NCBI RefSeq assembly: GCF_003711515.1
Contig: NW_021167081.1
Span: 682,001-746,000, forward strand
Direction: 5' to 3'
Length of the DNA stretch: 64,000 nucleotides
DNA from: Sodiomyces alkalinus F11
Lineage: Eukaryota > Ascomycota > Sordariomycetes > Glomerellales > Plectosphaerellaceae
Shown here: in pieces, positions 1 to 10,653 of the stretch
Position numbering within the stretch: position 1 is the stretch's first letter
How the letters are laid out: each line of letters begins with the position of its first letter
Translations under genes and position numbers: made by a program
The notes under the pieces: model-generated
What the model was told of the DNA's origin: nothing
The model's input: only the letters and a program-made list of their open reading frames with translations
Databases searched by the model: none

Positions 1-3000
1 AGAAATAGTAGTATAGGAATTATTCCGTGTAAGCTTCGGCTTCTATTATCTTTATCGCTTCTAATATTACAGCCTTAGTTAAACGGTCTATAATAACCTA
101 AAGGTAACGCGCCTTCTTCTCGCCGGCTAGTAGTAGGTCTATTATAAAGTCTATCGATAGGTCGCTCCGTATTCGTTCTAGTACTGGGAGGGGGCGTAAA
201 AGGCCTTATTTCGTATTTCTCTATATATACCCCTTTCTATAGACGTTATAGTTCCGGACAAATCGTCGGATATCGTTATTTATCCTCGGCTAGAAAAAGT
301 AACACGCTATTAAAGCGATAGTATTTTTATATTCGGGGTATCCTCCGATTACTAAGTTATGAATTAACTAGACGATCCTCCCTTATAACGTTAACCCTTT
401 AATAGACCCGGGTACTTAAATTCGGTCGCGGAATAGTAGTAACCCGGTTATAGAGACTAAGTACTCGGCTATTTATAGCTTTAATTCTAATAATAGTAGG
501 AACTATTATTCTTCTTTAATAACCGTAGATAGGGCTCCTTAATACTATTCGTTAATCGTAAACGTTTTATCCTATAATCGCTATAGTTTTTAGTCCGCCT
601 TAAAGATTATTTAACTGCTATTAATACAGCGAATATTAGGTGGAATTATAGTATCGGGGATTAATTAAATATAGCGAAATTACTTTTATTTATCTGTTAT
701 ATCTTAGGGCTTATCTTACTATTAACGCGAGAGGGCGTCCGTTATCGCGTTATCCTTTCCTTTCCGATATTTAAGTATAAAGTCGAACTATATAAGCTTA
801 CTAACCTATCGGCTTTATCGTTTAGTAAGCGTTCGCTTTATTATAAAGTACTTAAGAGCCTTATAGTCGGAGAGGACTATAAACTACCTATAGCTAATAA
901 GCTTAGCCTGCTATATCGCTAGATAACTTATAATTGCTAATATTCTTTTATCGTGGATTAGGTAATTATATTCTACTCTATTAAGTTTATAAGAGTAGTA
1001 TACGACTATATAGCGATTTTCGTCCGTATCTTTTTATATTAGGCTACTCCTAAGGATAAACCCCGAGTAGTCCGTCTTAATAAATATCTTATTTATTAGG
1101 TCCTATTATCGTAGTATCGGTCCTTTTTAAAACCTTGCCTTTAGCTCGCGAAAGGCCGTTTCTTTATCGGGACCCTATTAAAAGGCGTAGTTCTTTTTAA
1201 TAAGTACTATTAACGGGGCGGAGATCCCCGAAAAGTCCTTAATAAAGATCCGGTAATAATTTATAAACCCTAAAAAGCTTCGCACGCCTTTAACCGTTAA
1301 AGACGTTTCCTACTCGCGGATAGCTTATAACTTCTTTAGGTTATAAAACACGCCCTTCCCCGCGGTAACTATAAATCCTAGGTACTTTACCGTTTTTACG
1401 CTAAACTCGTACGTTAACGGATTTAGGTTTAGGCTAGTATCCGCGAGCGCGCGGAGTACCTATTTTACCCTCGCTTTATAGTTAGCCCGACTCCTATTAG
1501 AGTAGATTAGGACGTTATCGACGTAAACGGTAATAAAGTCGTTTAGGAAGCGCTATAGCGTCGTATTAATATATCGCTAGAATATCGCGGGGGCTTTACT
1601 TAAGCCGAATAGGCAGATAAGCTATTCGAAAAGCCTAAACCGGGTTCGGAATATAGTCTTATATTTATATCCTAGGGCTATCCTAATCTTATAAAAAGTA
1701 GCGATTATATTAAGCTTTATAAACTATTTTACTTAGCTTAGGTTTTATAGTATCTCGGCGATTAAAGGGAGTAAGTAGCGGTCTTACTTAGTAATCGCGT
1801 TTAGCGCTTAGTAATCGTAATAAAAATAAAGTCCTCCGCCTAGCTTCCTTATAAAAAGGATAGGAGCCGCGGCTTCTAAACCACTAGCACGGATAAACCC
1901 CTTATCTATTAGGTCGGTAAGTATTTTCCGTAATACTAAGAGTTCTTCTCTCGATATATTATAAAACGGCCCCTAAGGGAGTAATAGTTCCTTACCGTTA
2001 TTTCCGGGTATAAGGTTTACTTTATAGTTAACTTCTAATCGGTATAGCGGTAATTAGTTAGCCTTATCGAGCGTAAATAGGTTACCGAATTCTTATAATA
2101 GCTTTTCGGGTATAAAGTCCTTCGGGTCCGCTAGTTACTTCTTATATAACGCTTTTTCGATATCCCTTAAGTTTACTCCTTAGACCGAGACTTTTTCGCC
2201 CTTTTATCGTAATCGTCTAATAATACCTATAAACACGGATCCGGTAACTAAATAAGCGTCGCGAATAGCTTATACTCCGGTAGGTTCCTTTTTATAGTAA
2301 AGGCGTATATTTAATCCGGCCGCTCTATAGTAAAGCCGTTTATCCTTGCCATAGTATATTATATCGTTTTATTCTATCTAGGGCTTCCGGAGGAATATAT
2401 CTTAGTTAAGCCTTAATACTATGTATACGAATATCCTTTACGGGTAACCGCTGATCTTAAGCTTATAGACAGCGATCCCTATACTATTAATAGTCCTAGT
2501 AGCTTCCGAGAAGCTATTTAGTAATCGATTCGTCTTATCGACTAATAGTAATTAGAGTCTTTAAGTAAACTATTTACTTATAGCGGTATAATAATCGTAA
2601 TTAGTATTAATAAAGGCGAGGATATACCGTTTATTTACTCTAACTACTATAAATACCGGGTTATTACTAGTATATACTCTAAACGCCTCTTACTCCCGCC
2701 GTATCGCGGCTATCGGCTTTAACGCCCGTTTTTATATTAAAGCTATTCTTTTTCCGAGTTATCCTTATTAGTCGACTCGTCCCCACTCTTATCGTGATCC
2801 TTCGCGCAGTTCTCCTTAACCTTCCAGACTATATCTTAGTTTTCTTTTAGCTTTTTATAGTTCCGCGCGATATACCCCTTCTTATTATAGTTATAGTATA
2901 TCCGAGTCTCTTACTTCGCCTTTCCGTTATTAACACGGTTTACTCCGCCTATCTTCGTGTTATTATTAGTATCCTTCTTCGCGGTTACGTAGTCTTAAGC

Positions 3001-4237
3001 TTATTTATTATAGTTCCATTTAAACTAATAACCTTTAAGCTTCCCGGCGATCTTTTACACGCCGTTAACCTATATAGTATAATAGTTAGTAGGAATACGG
3101 GCGGAGATAAGTTTATCCTTAAGTCACGAGGTGATCGCTCCTTCAAAGAATAAGATCTATACGGTAGCTTCCTATTTAGTACCGCCCGTAAGGGTAATCT
3201 ATCTTTTAAAGCGGGGTAGGAAAGCGGTAAACGACTTATCGGTTTATTAGCGAATTATATATAAGGCTTAGGTAGCCTGCGATTATTCTATAGGATTAAG
3301 GTAGATACGATTAAGGTACGCTATAAAGTCGTTAGGGTTTATAAGCTTACCCGGCCTATCGCTTTGATAGAAGGCTAATACGACCTGTTATACTTTAGGC
3401 CTTAGGTAATTATAGATTATATACTAAGCTTATATATTATTCTAAAATAGGTTACTATTAATTATAAGCTTCTGCCGTATTGCGTAGGCCTATATACTAT
3501 AATATACTCGCTTCCCCGAGAACTTCGCCGGGCTATTAATAGTTTTACGGGGTACCGCTATTAAGGTCGGGGCGATTATTATTATTATCAGCTATAGCGC
3601 TAGCAATAGAACCGGTAATAGGGTAGACTCTACTAGTATAAGGATTATCGAGGTCTATAAAGGAGCCGGAATATTTAAGTTAGGCGGTATATGGTTCTAC
3701 GGGGTAGGCGATCCTAGGAGCTAGGCTATAAGCTATTCGACTAACTAGCGTTATCGCTCGTTAGCTTCTTCTCTCGCGCGTTATCGGTCTATAAATTAGC
3801 GTATTTCCGAGTAATATTCTTATATCGGAGCGAGTCTTAAGTTAATATCGGTATATTATTTATAGAGAGGGCCTAGCCTTACGTTTAGGGCTCGGTTATT
3901 TTCTTTAAACCGTTAATTCGTCCACTCTATAACCTATTTAATTCTAATAGGTTATTAGGCGGTAGCTTTAGGATCCTGATCTATCGCTAGCGTAGCGTAT
4001 AGGTATCGCTAAGTTCTAGATATATAAACGACTAGTTATAGGTCGTGGCACTATGTAAGGTCGTAATAATACATTATCTAGAACTAAGGAGGGAAAAAGG
4101 AAAAACGAGAAAAGTCTACGGCGTTAGGCTAGCTATAAGGTAGCGATAACTTAGCGATATAAGTCCGTTAACTAAGCGCGTAGTTAGGAAGATCCGGAGT
4201 ATAGCCGGATCCTCTATATCGGGGTTAACCCGTAACA
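1..4237 (-). mobile_element. Ty3/gypsy LTR retrotransposon, RIP-degraded, 3' part beyond the left edge
   Basis: Conceptual minus-strand translation, ignoring stops, gives the Ty3/gypsy order. A gag zinc knuckle lies at 2857-2898, with all three Cys and the His now Tyr. Reverse transcriptase lies at about 1200-1950, with the active-site YVDD read as YVDN at 1514-1525. RNase H lies at about 750-1100, with the recognisable stretch YKLNRVEYNYLIHDKRILAI. The start of an integrase core (VIIDRLTK) lies within about 1-110. The order gag-RT-RNase H-integrase defines gypsy. The rest of integrase and the 3' LTR must lie left of base 1. Stops are scattered throughout, so the element is dead. The changes are C-to-T or G-to-A, as RIP produces. 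A protease must lie between the knuckle and RT, but I could not place it securely. Confidence 0.9.
4054..4237 (-). repeat. Candidate 5' LTR of the gypsy element (about 184 bp)
   Basis: Read on the minus strand this segment begins TGTTACGGG and ends CTTACA, so it has the TG...CA termini of an LTR. The next bases on that strand (4053 downward, TAGTGCCACGACC) look like a tRNA primer-binding site whose initial TGG has become TAG by RIP. Gag-like sequence follows. The base just outside is 4238, where copia-derived sequence begins. The partner LTR is outside the window, so the boundaries rest only on termini, the primer site and element order. Confidence 0.6.
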
Positions 4238-7200
4238 GGATCTAATAATTCAAAATAAGCAGTTGTATAAAGGGGGAGGTCCTTAGCTTATATATCCGTA
4301 AACGGCCGTGAATCTCTAGCCCTCTTCTACTTAATCTAACTAATCAGGTCTTCTAATTACTCCTCGGTCAATTAACAGAGGTCGTCCTTAAAGGCGTTAA
4401 TATCGCCTTTAAAAAAGGCACGTTTATTAAAATCTATATCGCGCGTGCGAATAACGCGGTGGTAGCGCCGGCCTAGTACCTAGATATAGAAGATATTAGT
4501 GGAATCGTAGCCGATAAGGTAGCCGATACAGGCGCGGGGAGCGATACGGTTTAATAGTTTATTCACGCCCTTTTAGGCGTCTTTTATTATTGCGTACGCC
4601 TTATAGCCGTAAGCTCGAAGATATAATAAAATCGGCTTCCTTTTAAAGAGTACCTTATATAGCGTTTTCTAATTCTTATTATTATACTACCTTCGTGGCG
4701 TCCGGTTATAGACGTACGCTACCGTGGGAATAGCCTTAGGCTATATAAACGGCGGTAGTTTTACGTGGATATTTATCTTATAACCCTTCGAAATAACCAC
4801 GGTAGCAGCGCGTTTAGCACCCCTATTCTATACTTAAGTATCGGTAGCAGATACCTCTAAAAGGATACCCTTATCACGCAGGAATTAGGTGATATCGTGG
4901 GATTAAGTTAGCTCGTTATTAGATTCGAAAACGCGCACCTTATAGCCTAATTAACGGTCTACCCAGGCAAGGAATTCCTTAATTATTACGAGGATATCCA
5001 CTGCTAGCTTACTCTTTATAACGTAGGTAGCCGTAAAGCCACTATAACGGTCGGTGAAAAATATAAACCGCGAGTCCCCGTCGGACATTCTATTAAAATC
5101 CGTGAAATTAATCGCCCACCGCTCCCCTACGTAAGCAGGTACGGTATAAGGGCGCCTGCTAATATACCGTTTAATCTTTATAAGCTTATAGGCCTTATAG
5201 TCGATAGTTATTAGTCCCTTTATTTTAACCCCCTACGTCTACTCTTTTAGGTACCTAAGCGGTTTAGGGCTAGTATACCCTAGTCGTAGATACTATAAGA
5301 TACCCTCTATAGTGCTTAGATAGCGTATCGTCGATTTATAGATAGCTTTTCGGGTAGAAGAAGAGCCTAGAAAAGTAGCCGCAGATTGGTTAGAGGGTAT
5401 ATATTTAATAACGGTTTAATCGAAGCAGTGACTTAGCTAGTATAGTATAGATCTATCGGAACGCCGAAAATAGTTATTTAGTGGCTTATAATCCTACTAG
5501 TATCCTCGAAGACGTAGGCGTTAGTTAGAGATTAAATTATAGGTAAAATCCTCGTAGTATACGACGTTTAATAGCCTAAATTCAAGGCCTCCTATTAGTC
5601 CGTTTAATCCCACGGTCACGTTATCGTAACCTTTAATAGGCAGGAATAAACTACTGGCTACTACGTAGTCCCCTTACGTGGCGGGTATAAAATTAGAAAA
5701 ACGGGAAAAATTGTTAAAGATATAAATAGTGGTACCGGAATCGAGGATAGTAGAGGCTCGAAGATGGTAATTAGTAGTAGCGGTTCCTGCTATAAAGCTA
5801 GCGGCGTAGGTGACGCCGCTACGGATACTACGGACGCTGCTATAATCGAGTCACGCCTCTTTAGGCTATACTAAGTCCCGGCTTATATCCTTCTTCACCT
5901 TTTTTACGGCGCGTAGTTCTTCTACTTCCGCGCATAGCGAGGGGTCGTATTTAAGGATCCGTTAAACGGTTATTTTAATACTCTTAAAGGGTATCTAATC
6001 GTTATATACCGTATCCGGGAATAGATAGAAGTAGGCATTAATATCGTGGCTAGGTATAGCGTACACGCGGTAGATCTGCCCTTTTTATAAAGCAGATTAG
6101 CGGCGTTTAGAAGAGGAACGGTTAGCTAAAGCAGCTAAAGGTATAGCTATAGATACCGCGGTAATAGGATTCTTAGCTTTATTCTTCCCACGGCTGCCCT
6201 TCTTACAGGGCTTAGCCGTGGCCTCTAAGATATCTTTACCCTTTTCGCTTCCGGTATATAGTGCAGGGAATACTATAGCGCGGTGGCTACCGCGTTTTCC
6301 TTAGTCTTTAAGTCTAGTATTAATATACTTCTAACTAATGGTATAAAGGTCTTCGAGTATAACTACCTAATTATCTATAAAGCGACCCTCGGCCTTAGTC
6401 TAATTATAGCCGGTATAGAGGCGTATACCTCTAAAGAAATCTATAACCTATATATATATAGCGGGCTTTGAACCGGTATCTTTATAGCTTTATAGTAGTA
6501 GCTACTACTTATCTAACTACTCCCCAAGCTTTTTAAGGCTATTCGCAGGATAATAAGTATACTCGATATACTTTTCATGGATATTAGTTTAGCGGGTAGC
6601 CAGGTACTAATCCGTATCGTGTTTAACGGCTTCGTATACCTTATAAGGTATACCTCCTTATAGTAGTTATCTACGGCTTTAGTCGATAGTATTAACCTGC
6701 TAGGTTAGTATAGCGTTAATCCCCTTTAGGTAGCTATCGTATTACGTTTATAGGATCTTCTAGCGCGCGATTTCGACGTCGTACGCTTTCTAGCCAGCGT
6801 CCGTAAGGTTAAGATATTATATAGGGGTACGTCTAAGCGTTGTAGAGGGGAAAGAGTCATAATTCGGCATTATAGGCTCTTCGGGGGACTAAGTCGGATT
6901 AACTAGGTAGAGAAACCTCTACATGTTATTATAGGTAGTAACCGATTCGTATAGGCGTCGCCAGAGCTCCTAATCCTTATAGGTTTTATACGTAATAGGG
7001 CTAAGGTACGATATCTTAATAGTTATTTTATAGATTAACACGCTATATCGGCGCGGCTAGATAGCTTCTTAAATCGATAGTAGTAAAGGTAAAATAGTAG
7101 GTAAAATAGGTATATCCTCACTTAGCAAGTAAGACTCTTAATTATTAGATAAAGCGTAGTTAAAATCGTCATAAAATAGGTCAAAATTTAATTAAGGTAA

Positions 7201-7250
7201 TTTTATACTATTATAACTCTCTTAGACCGTTAGGGAAACGCTGCCACCGT
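4238..7250 (-). mobile_element. Ty1/copia retrotransposon remnant, interrupted by the gypsy element
   Basis: Minus-strand conceptual translation gives the copia order from high to low coordinates. A gag-like region lies at about 7030-6300. An aspartic protease lies around 5560-5760, with the DSG motif intact at 5734-5742. A GAG-pre-integrase segment lies at about 5400-5230 (reads RLGYTSPKPLRYL). The integrase core lies at about 5110-4700 (DRYSGFTATYVIKSKL, later LLEVSATDT). Integrase before RT is diagnostic of copia. No RT is present before 4238, where the gypsy LTR starts, so the 3' half was displaced by the insertion. Frame-breaking stops occur throughout. The outer end, including any 5' LTR, is not clearly defined; RIP-type composition fades at about 7200-7260. 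Confidence 0.87.
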
Positions 7251-7512
7251 ATTTTATATAGTGCAGATTCTATAAGCGTCCACCCGGATTATACTCTTAG
7301 CAATCCGGCCCATTACGTAACCGAAAAGACTGTGGTCTGTTCGACATACTCCGCAAGGTAGATCTGCAAAGTACGTACCAACCACCAACCACCAACCTCC
7401 ATCGAGTGAGATCATAAAAAGGAAAAAAAAAAAATTCGAGAAAACCACAAAGAAGCCCGTCTCCTGCCACTGCCCGACTGCTCAATTTCATCACGTCAAT
7501 CCCTCCAAGGCA

Positions 7513-7548
7513 ATGTCCATTATCCTAGTCCACCCTAGCCATGGCTGA
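7513..7548 (+). promoter_or_regulatory. uORF overlapping the kelch-gene start codon
   Basis: An ATG at 7513 opens an 11-codon reading frame that ends at the TGA at 7546-7548. It runs through the main ATG at 7541 in a different frame. A ribosome that starts at the uORF must terminate past the main start, so use of the main start requires leaky scanning or a short backward reinitiation. This assumes that transcription starts upstream of 7513. Confidence 0.45.
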
Positions 7549-9409
7549 TTCGGCCGGCAGGTCTTCCAAGGACAGGACAGCTGCCAGGGAGTCCCGTCCA
7601 CCCCTCAACACCAGAGCCGTCCGCTCCCAGACCACCACATTCCCCGACGCCGATTCCCCCACCGATCCTCACCTACGGTCCAGACTCGATGACGATGATA
7701 GTGACGAAGAGGAAGAGGAGGAGGAGGACGACGACGACGAGGACGACGATGAGGACGGGGATGATGACGAGGATGATGATGACGACGACGAGGACGACGA
7801 CGACGACGACGAGGACGACGACGACGACGACGACGACGACGAAGACAGGGAGGAGGAGCGACAACCCCCTCAGGCCCCTTCTGCGCCGCATAGCCGTGTC
7901 CGTACCCCGGGTCACGTCTCGTCCAAGAGCCAGGACCGCCGACGCGTGCCTTCCGAATTCTCCATAAGGCAACGCTCTCAATCTGCCTCCGTCTCCGTAT
8001 CTGCCGCCTCCTCCGCCTCCCAACCATCCTTCCACACCGCTTCGAGGGCGACCCTTGCGTCCATCGCCGCCCCCGCCCGCAAACCCACCCCGCCGTCAAT
8101 ACCTACCCCCGGCAGTGGCCATGAGCCCATCAAGCGCAGCGAATCGGCCTCTGTGAGCGCCGACGGTCGTGACAAGGAGCCCCCCCGTCGACCTCACGTT
8201 ATGCGCTCCACCTCCGCCATAGCAAGCAAGTCTACCGTTTTCGCGGCCTCCTCGTCGTCTACCTCTCGAGCCCAAAGTGCCGCCGCCGCCGCCGCCAACT
8301 CCAGCTCCAGACCGCGTGGCCAACATACCCTCTTCCCGCCCCTCCAGGACCCCAAGACTGCCCCAGACGTGCCTCCGGCCCCCGCTTCCGGCATGTACTG
8401 GTCGCGTGCCCCCGTCTCGGGAGCCCCGCATATATCGATGCGCGCCCATACCGTCACCCTCATCGGCTCCAACATCTACGTCTTCGGCGGCTGCGACTCG
8501 CGCACTTGCTTCAACCAGCTCTACGTTTTCGACGCCGACGCCTTTTACTGGTCCGCCCCGCACGTAGTCGGCGACATTCCCGTGCCCCTCCGCGCCATGA
8601 CCGCCACCGCCGTCGGCAAGAAGCTCGTCGTGTTCGGCGGCGGCGACGGTCCCGCCTACTACAACGACGTCTACGTCCTCGACACCACCACCTTTCGCTG
8701 GACCAAGCCCCGCATCCTGGGCGAGCGGGTGCCCTCCCGCCGCCGCGCCCACACCGCCTGCCTCTACAAGAACGGCATCTACGTTTTCGGTGGTGGCGAC
8801 GGCGTCCGTGCCCTCAACGACATTTGGCGTCTCGACGTAAGCGACATGAACAAGATGTCCTGGCGCCTCGTCTCGGCGCCGGAACGGGCCAAACACTCCC
8901 CGGGAGGAGGAGGAGGCAGCGGCGGCAGCGGCGGCAGCAGTGCCAAGGAGCTACGCCCCAAGGCCCGCGGCTACCACACCGCCAACATGGTCGGCAGCAA
9001 GCTCATCATCTACGGCGGCTCCGACGGCGGCGAGTGCTTCAACGACGTATGGGTCTACGACATCGAGGGCCAGTACTGGAAGCCCGTCATCATCCCCGTC
9101 ACCTACCGCCGCCTCTCGCATACCGCCACCCTCGTCGGCTCCTACCTCTTCGTCATTGGCGGCCATGACGGCACCGAGTACTCCAACGACGTCCTGCTGC
9201 TGAACCTCATCAGCATGGCTTGGGACCGCAGGCGCGTCTACGGGTTGCCGCCCAGCGGTCGCGGGTACCATGGCACCGTCCTCTACGATAGCCGCCTCTT
9301 CACCATCGGGGGGTTTGACGGGGGCGAGGTTTTTGGGGATGTCTGCATCTTGGAACTGGCCGTGCACGCGTATTACTCGCAAATTTGCCATTTTTCCATC
9401 GAGGTGTGA
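7541..9409 (+). CDS. Kelch-repeat beta-propeller protein with hyperacidic N-terminus
   Basis: Single-exon gene of 622 aa; the ATG at 7541 has a favourable context (AGCCATGGC). Residues about 50-106 are almost entirely Asp/Glu, encoded by GAC/GAT/GAG triplets. Residues about 107-280 are Ser/Ala/Pro-rich and probably disordered. From about residue 283 to the end there are six kelch repeats, each with a Gly-Gly turn (VFGGCD, VFGGGD twice, IYGGSDG, VIGGHDG, TIGGFDG), enough for one propeller. A Gly/Ser linker near residue 454 interrupts one blade. No catalytic domain, BTB or F-box is visible, so a protein-interaction scaffold is the inference. It is convergent with RCF2. I do not recognise a named orthologue. 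Confidence 0.9.
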   Translation: MADSAGRSSKDRTAARESRPPLNTRAVRSQTTTFPDADSPTDPHLRSRLDDDDSDEEEEEEEDDDDEDDDEDGDDDEDDDDDDEDDDDDDEDDDDDDDDDEDREEERQPPQAPSAPHSRVRTPGHVSSKSQDRRRVPSEFSIRQRSQSASVSVSAASSASQPSFHTASRATLASIAAPARKPTPPSIPTPGSGHEPIKRSESASVSADGRDKEPPRRPHVMRSTSAIASKSTVFAASSSSTSRAQSAAAAAANSSSRPRGQHTLFPPLQDPKTAPDVPPAPASGMYWSRAPVSGAPHISMRAHTVTLIGSNIYVFGGCDSRTCFNQLYVFDADAFYWSAPHVVGDIPVPLRAMTATAVGKKLVVFGGGDGPAYYNDVYVLDTTTFRWTKPRILGERVPSRRRAHTACLYKNGIYVFGGGDGVRALNDIWRLDVSDMNKMSWRLVSAPERAKHSPGGGGGSGGSGGSSAKELRPKARGYHTANMVGSKLIIYGGSDGGECFNDVWVYDIEGQYWKPVIIPVTYRRLSHTATLVGSYLFVIGGHDGTEYSNDVLLLNLISMAWDRRRVYGLPPSGRGYHGTVLYDSRLFTIGGFDGGEVFGDVCILELAVHAYYSQICHFSIEV

Positions 9410-9869
9410 CGGTGCTATGGAAAGGGAGAAGAAAGGGCGGGAAAAGAAGTGGCGAAGGAGAAGAACGGTGTGGTATAGGCGGTTGCAAGGGGAAATATTC
9501 CTGGCCCTCTAAGGACCTGATGACCATCTGGATTATGGCGTACATTCAAATAGCAAAGCAAAAGGATGTCAATTGGCTGCAACACTCTTAAACCCAAATG
9601 TATTGTTTCTGTTCGTCTGTACATCTTTCCTCTTTTCATCAAGATTGAGACTACAGGTAATAGGTAATATTTTGTTTCGTCCCGACACACGAGATAAACC
9701 GCAAACGCCCCTAACATGCTTGTCCATCCACCAGAACGCCAAGAGCAGGGAGAGTGAGTGGCTCATCGATCTACAGGAAGTATGTGTTTTATAACGGTCG
9801 TATCGTGAGGGTGCCATGGCTTGAATGATAGCCTAGACGCCCTCCTCTGTTCTCGTCGTCTTGTCTTTT
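9410..9869. other. Convergent intergenic region (kelch gene / RCF2 3' ends)
   Basis: These 460 bp lie between two stop codons on opposite strands and should hold both 3' UTRs. I see no additional gene or clear structural RNA. Confidence 0.6.
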
Positions 9870-10653
9870 TCACTCGTTTTGAGGTACACCCTGCGCAGCA
9901 GCCCTCTTCCGCTCCTGGATGCGTCGCTCCTCGGCAGCAACCATGTCTGTTTTTGACAGTTAGTATGAACATAGAACACATCGAAAAAAAAAAGGGGGGC
10001 TCAAACTCATCAAACCCACCTTTCCACAAATCCTGGCCCTGGTAATCTTCCCTGTGGATCTTCTTCTCAATCAGCTTCTTGTGCTCAGGATCATCCGGGT
10101 CGACAACCATAACGGTCTCCCACCGGCCCTCCCCCTTCTTGGCATCCGACATCTCGAAAACGGCCGTGACGACGAGGACCGCGACGGTGAGGCCCTGGGC
10201 GTAGACACGGGCCTGGACGAGCTTCTGGGCGGCCGACATGGGCTGGCGGCTGACGATGGCGAAGGCGACGGCCATGCTGGCGATCCAGGAGCCGAAGACG
10301 ATGGAGTAGCGGTTGCGGCGGCCCCACTCCATGAGGCGCGAGGAGGTGGTCTCGTGGGCGCGCAGGGTGTCGCGCGCGCGCTGGGTCTCGCCGCGGAAGT
10401 TGGCGGTCGGGTCGCGCTCGCGGCTGAAGGCGATGGAGGCGTGGTCGGCGGCCACGATGGAGCCGGCGGTCGCGACGGAGGAGAGGAGGAAGGCGCGGAA
10501 GGGGAGCGTGAGGCCCCGGAAGGCGGGGAAGCGGCGGTAGGCGAGCCAGGCGCCCGCGAGGCCGCCTGCGAGGCCTATGGCGCCGCCTTTGAAGCCCGCT
10601 CTTACGACGGAGTCGTAGTGGGCTTTTTCGTCTTCTTTGGTCAGTATCTTCAT
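9870..10653 (-). CDS. RCF2: Respiratory supercomplex factor 2-like HIG1-domain protein
   Basis: Two exons, complement(9870..9946, 10020..10653), 236 aa. The start is the Met of MKILTKEDEKAHYDSVVRAG, the conserved N-terminus of yeast Rcf2. Two hydrophobic segments lie near residues 20-75. A C-terminal HIG1 region (RRNRYSIVFGSWIASMAVAF, then RVYAQGLTVAVLVVTAVFEM) spans about 115-175. A hydrophilic tail ends in AAAQGVPQNE. The 73-bp intron has donor GTGGGT and acceptor CAG; without it the frame runs on into unrelated sequence. Family knowledge: Rcf2 sits in the mitochondrial inner membrane and supports complex III/IV supercomplexes and cytochrome oxidase. The mRNA leader just before the ATG is purine-rich (AAAG tracts). 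Confidence 0.9.

Noticed and set aside
6283..6471. 62-codon frame inside the copia remnant
   Set aside because: It lies antisense to the element's gag region in RIP-mutated DNA; chance frame.
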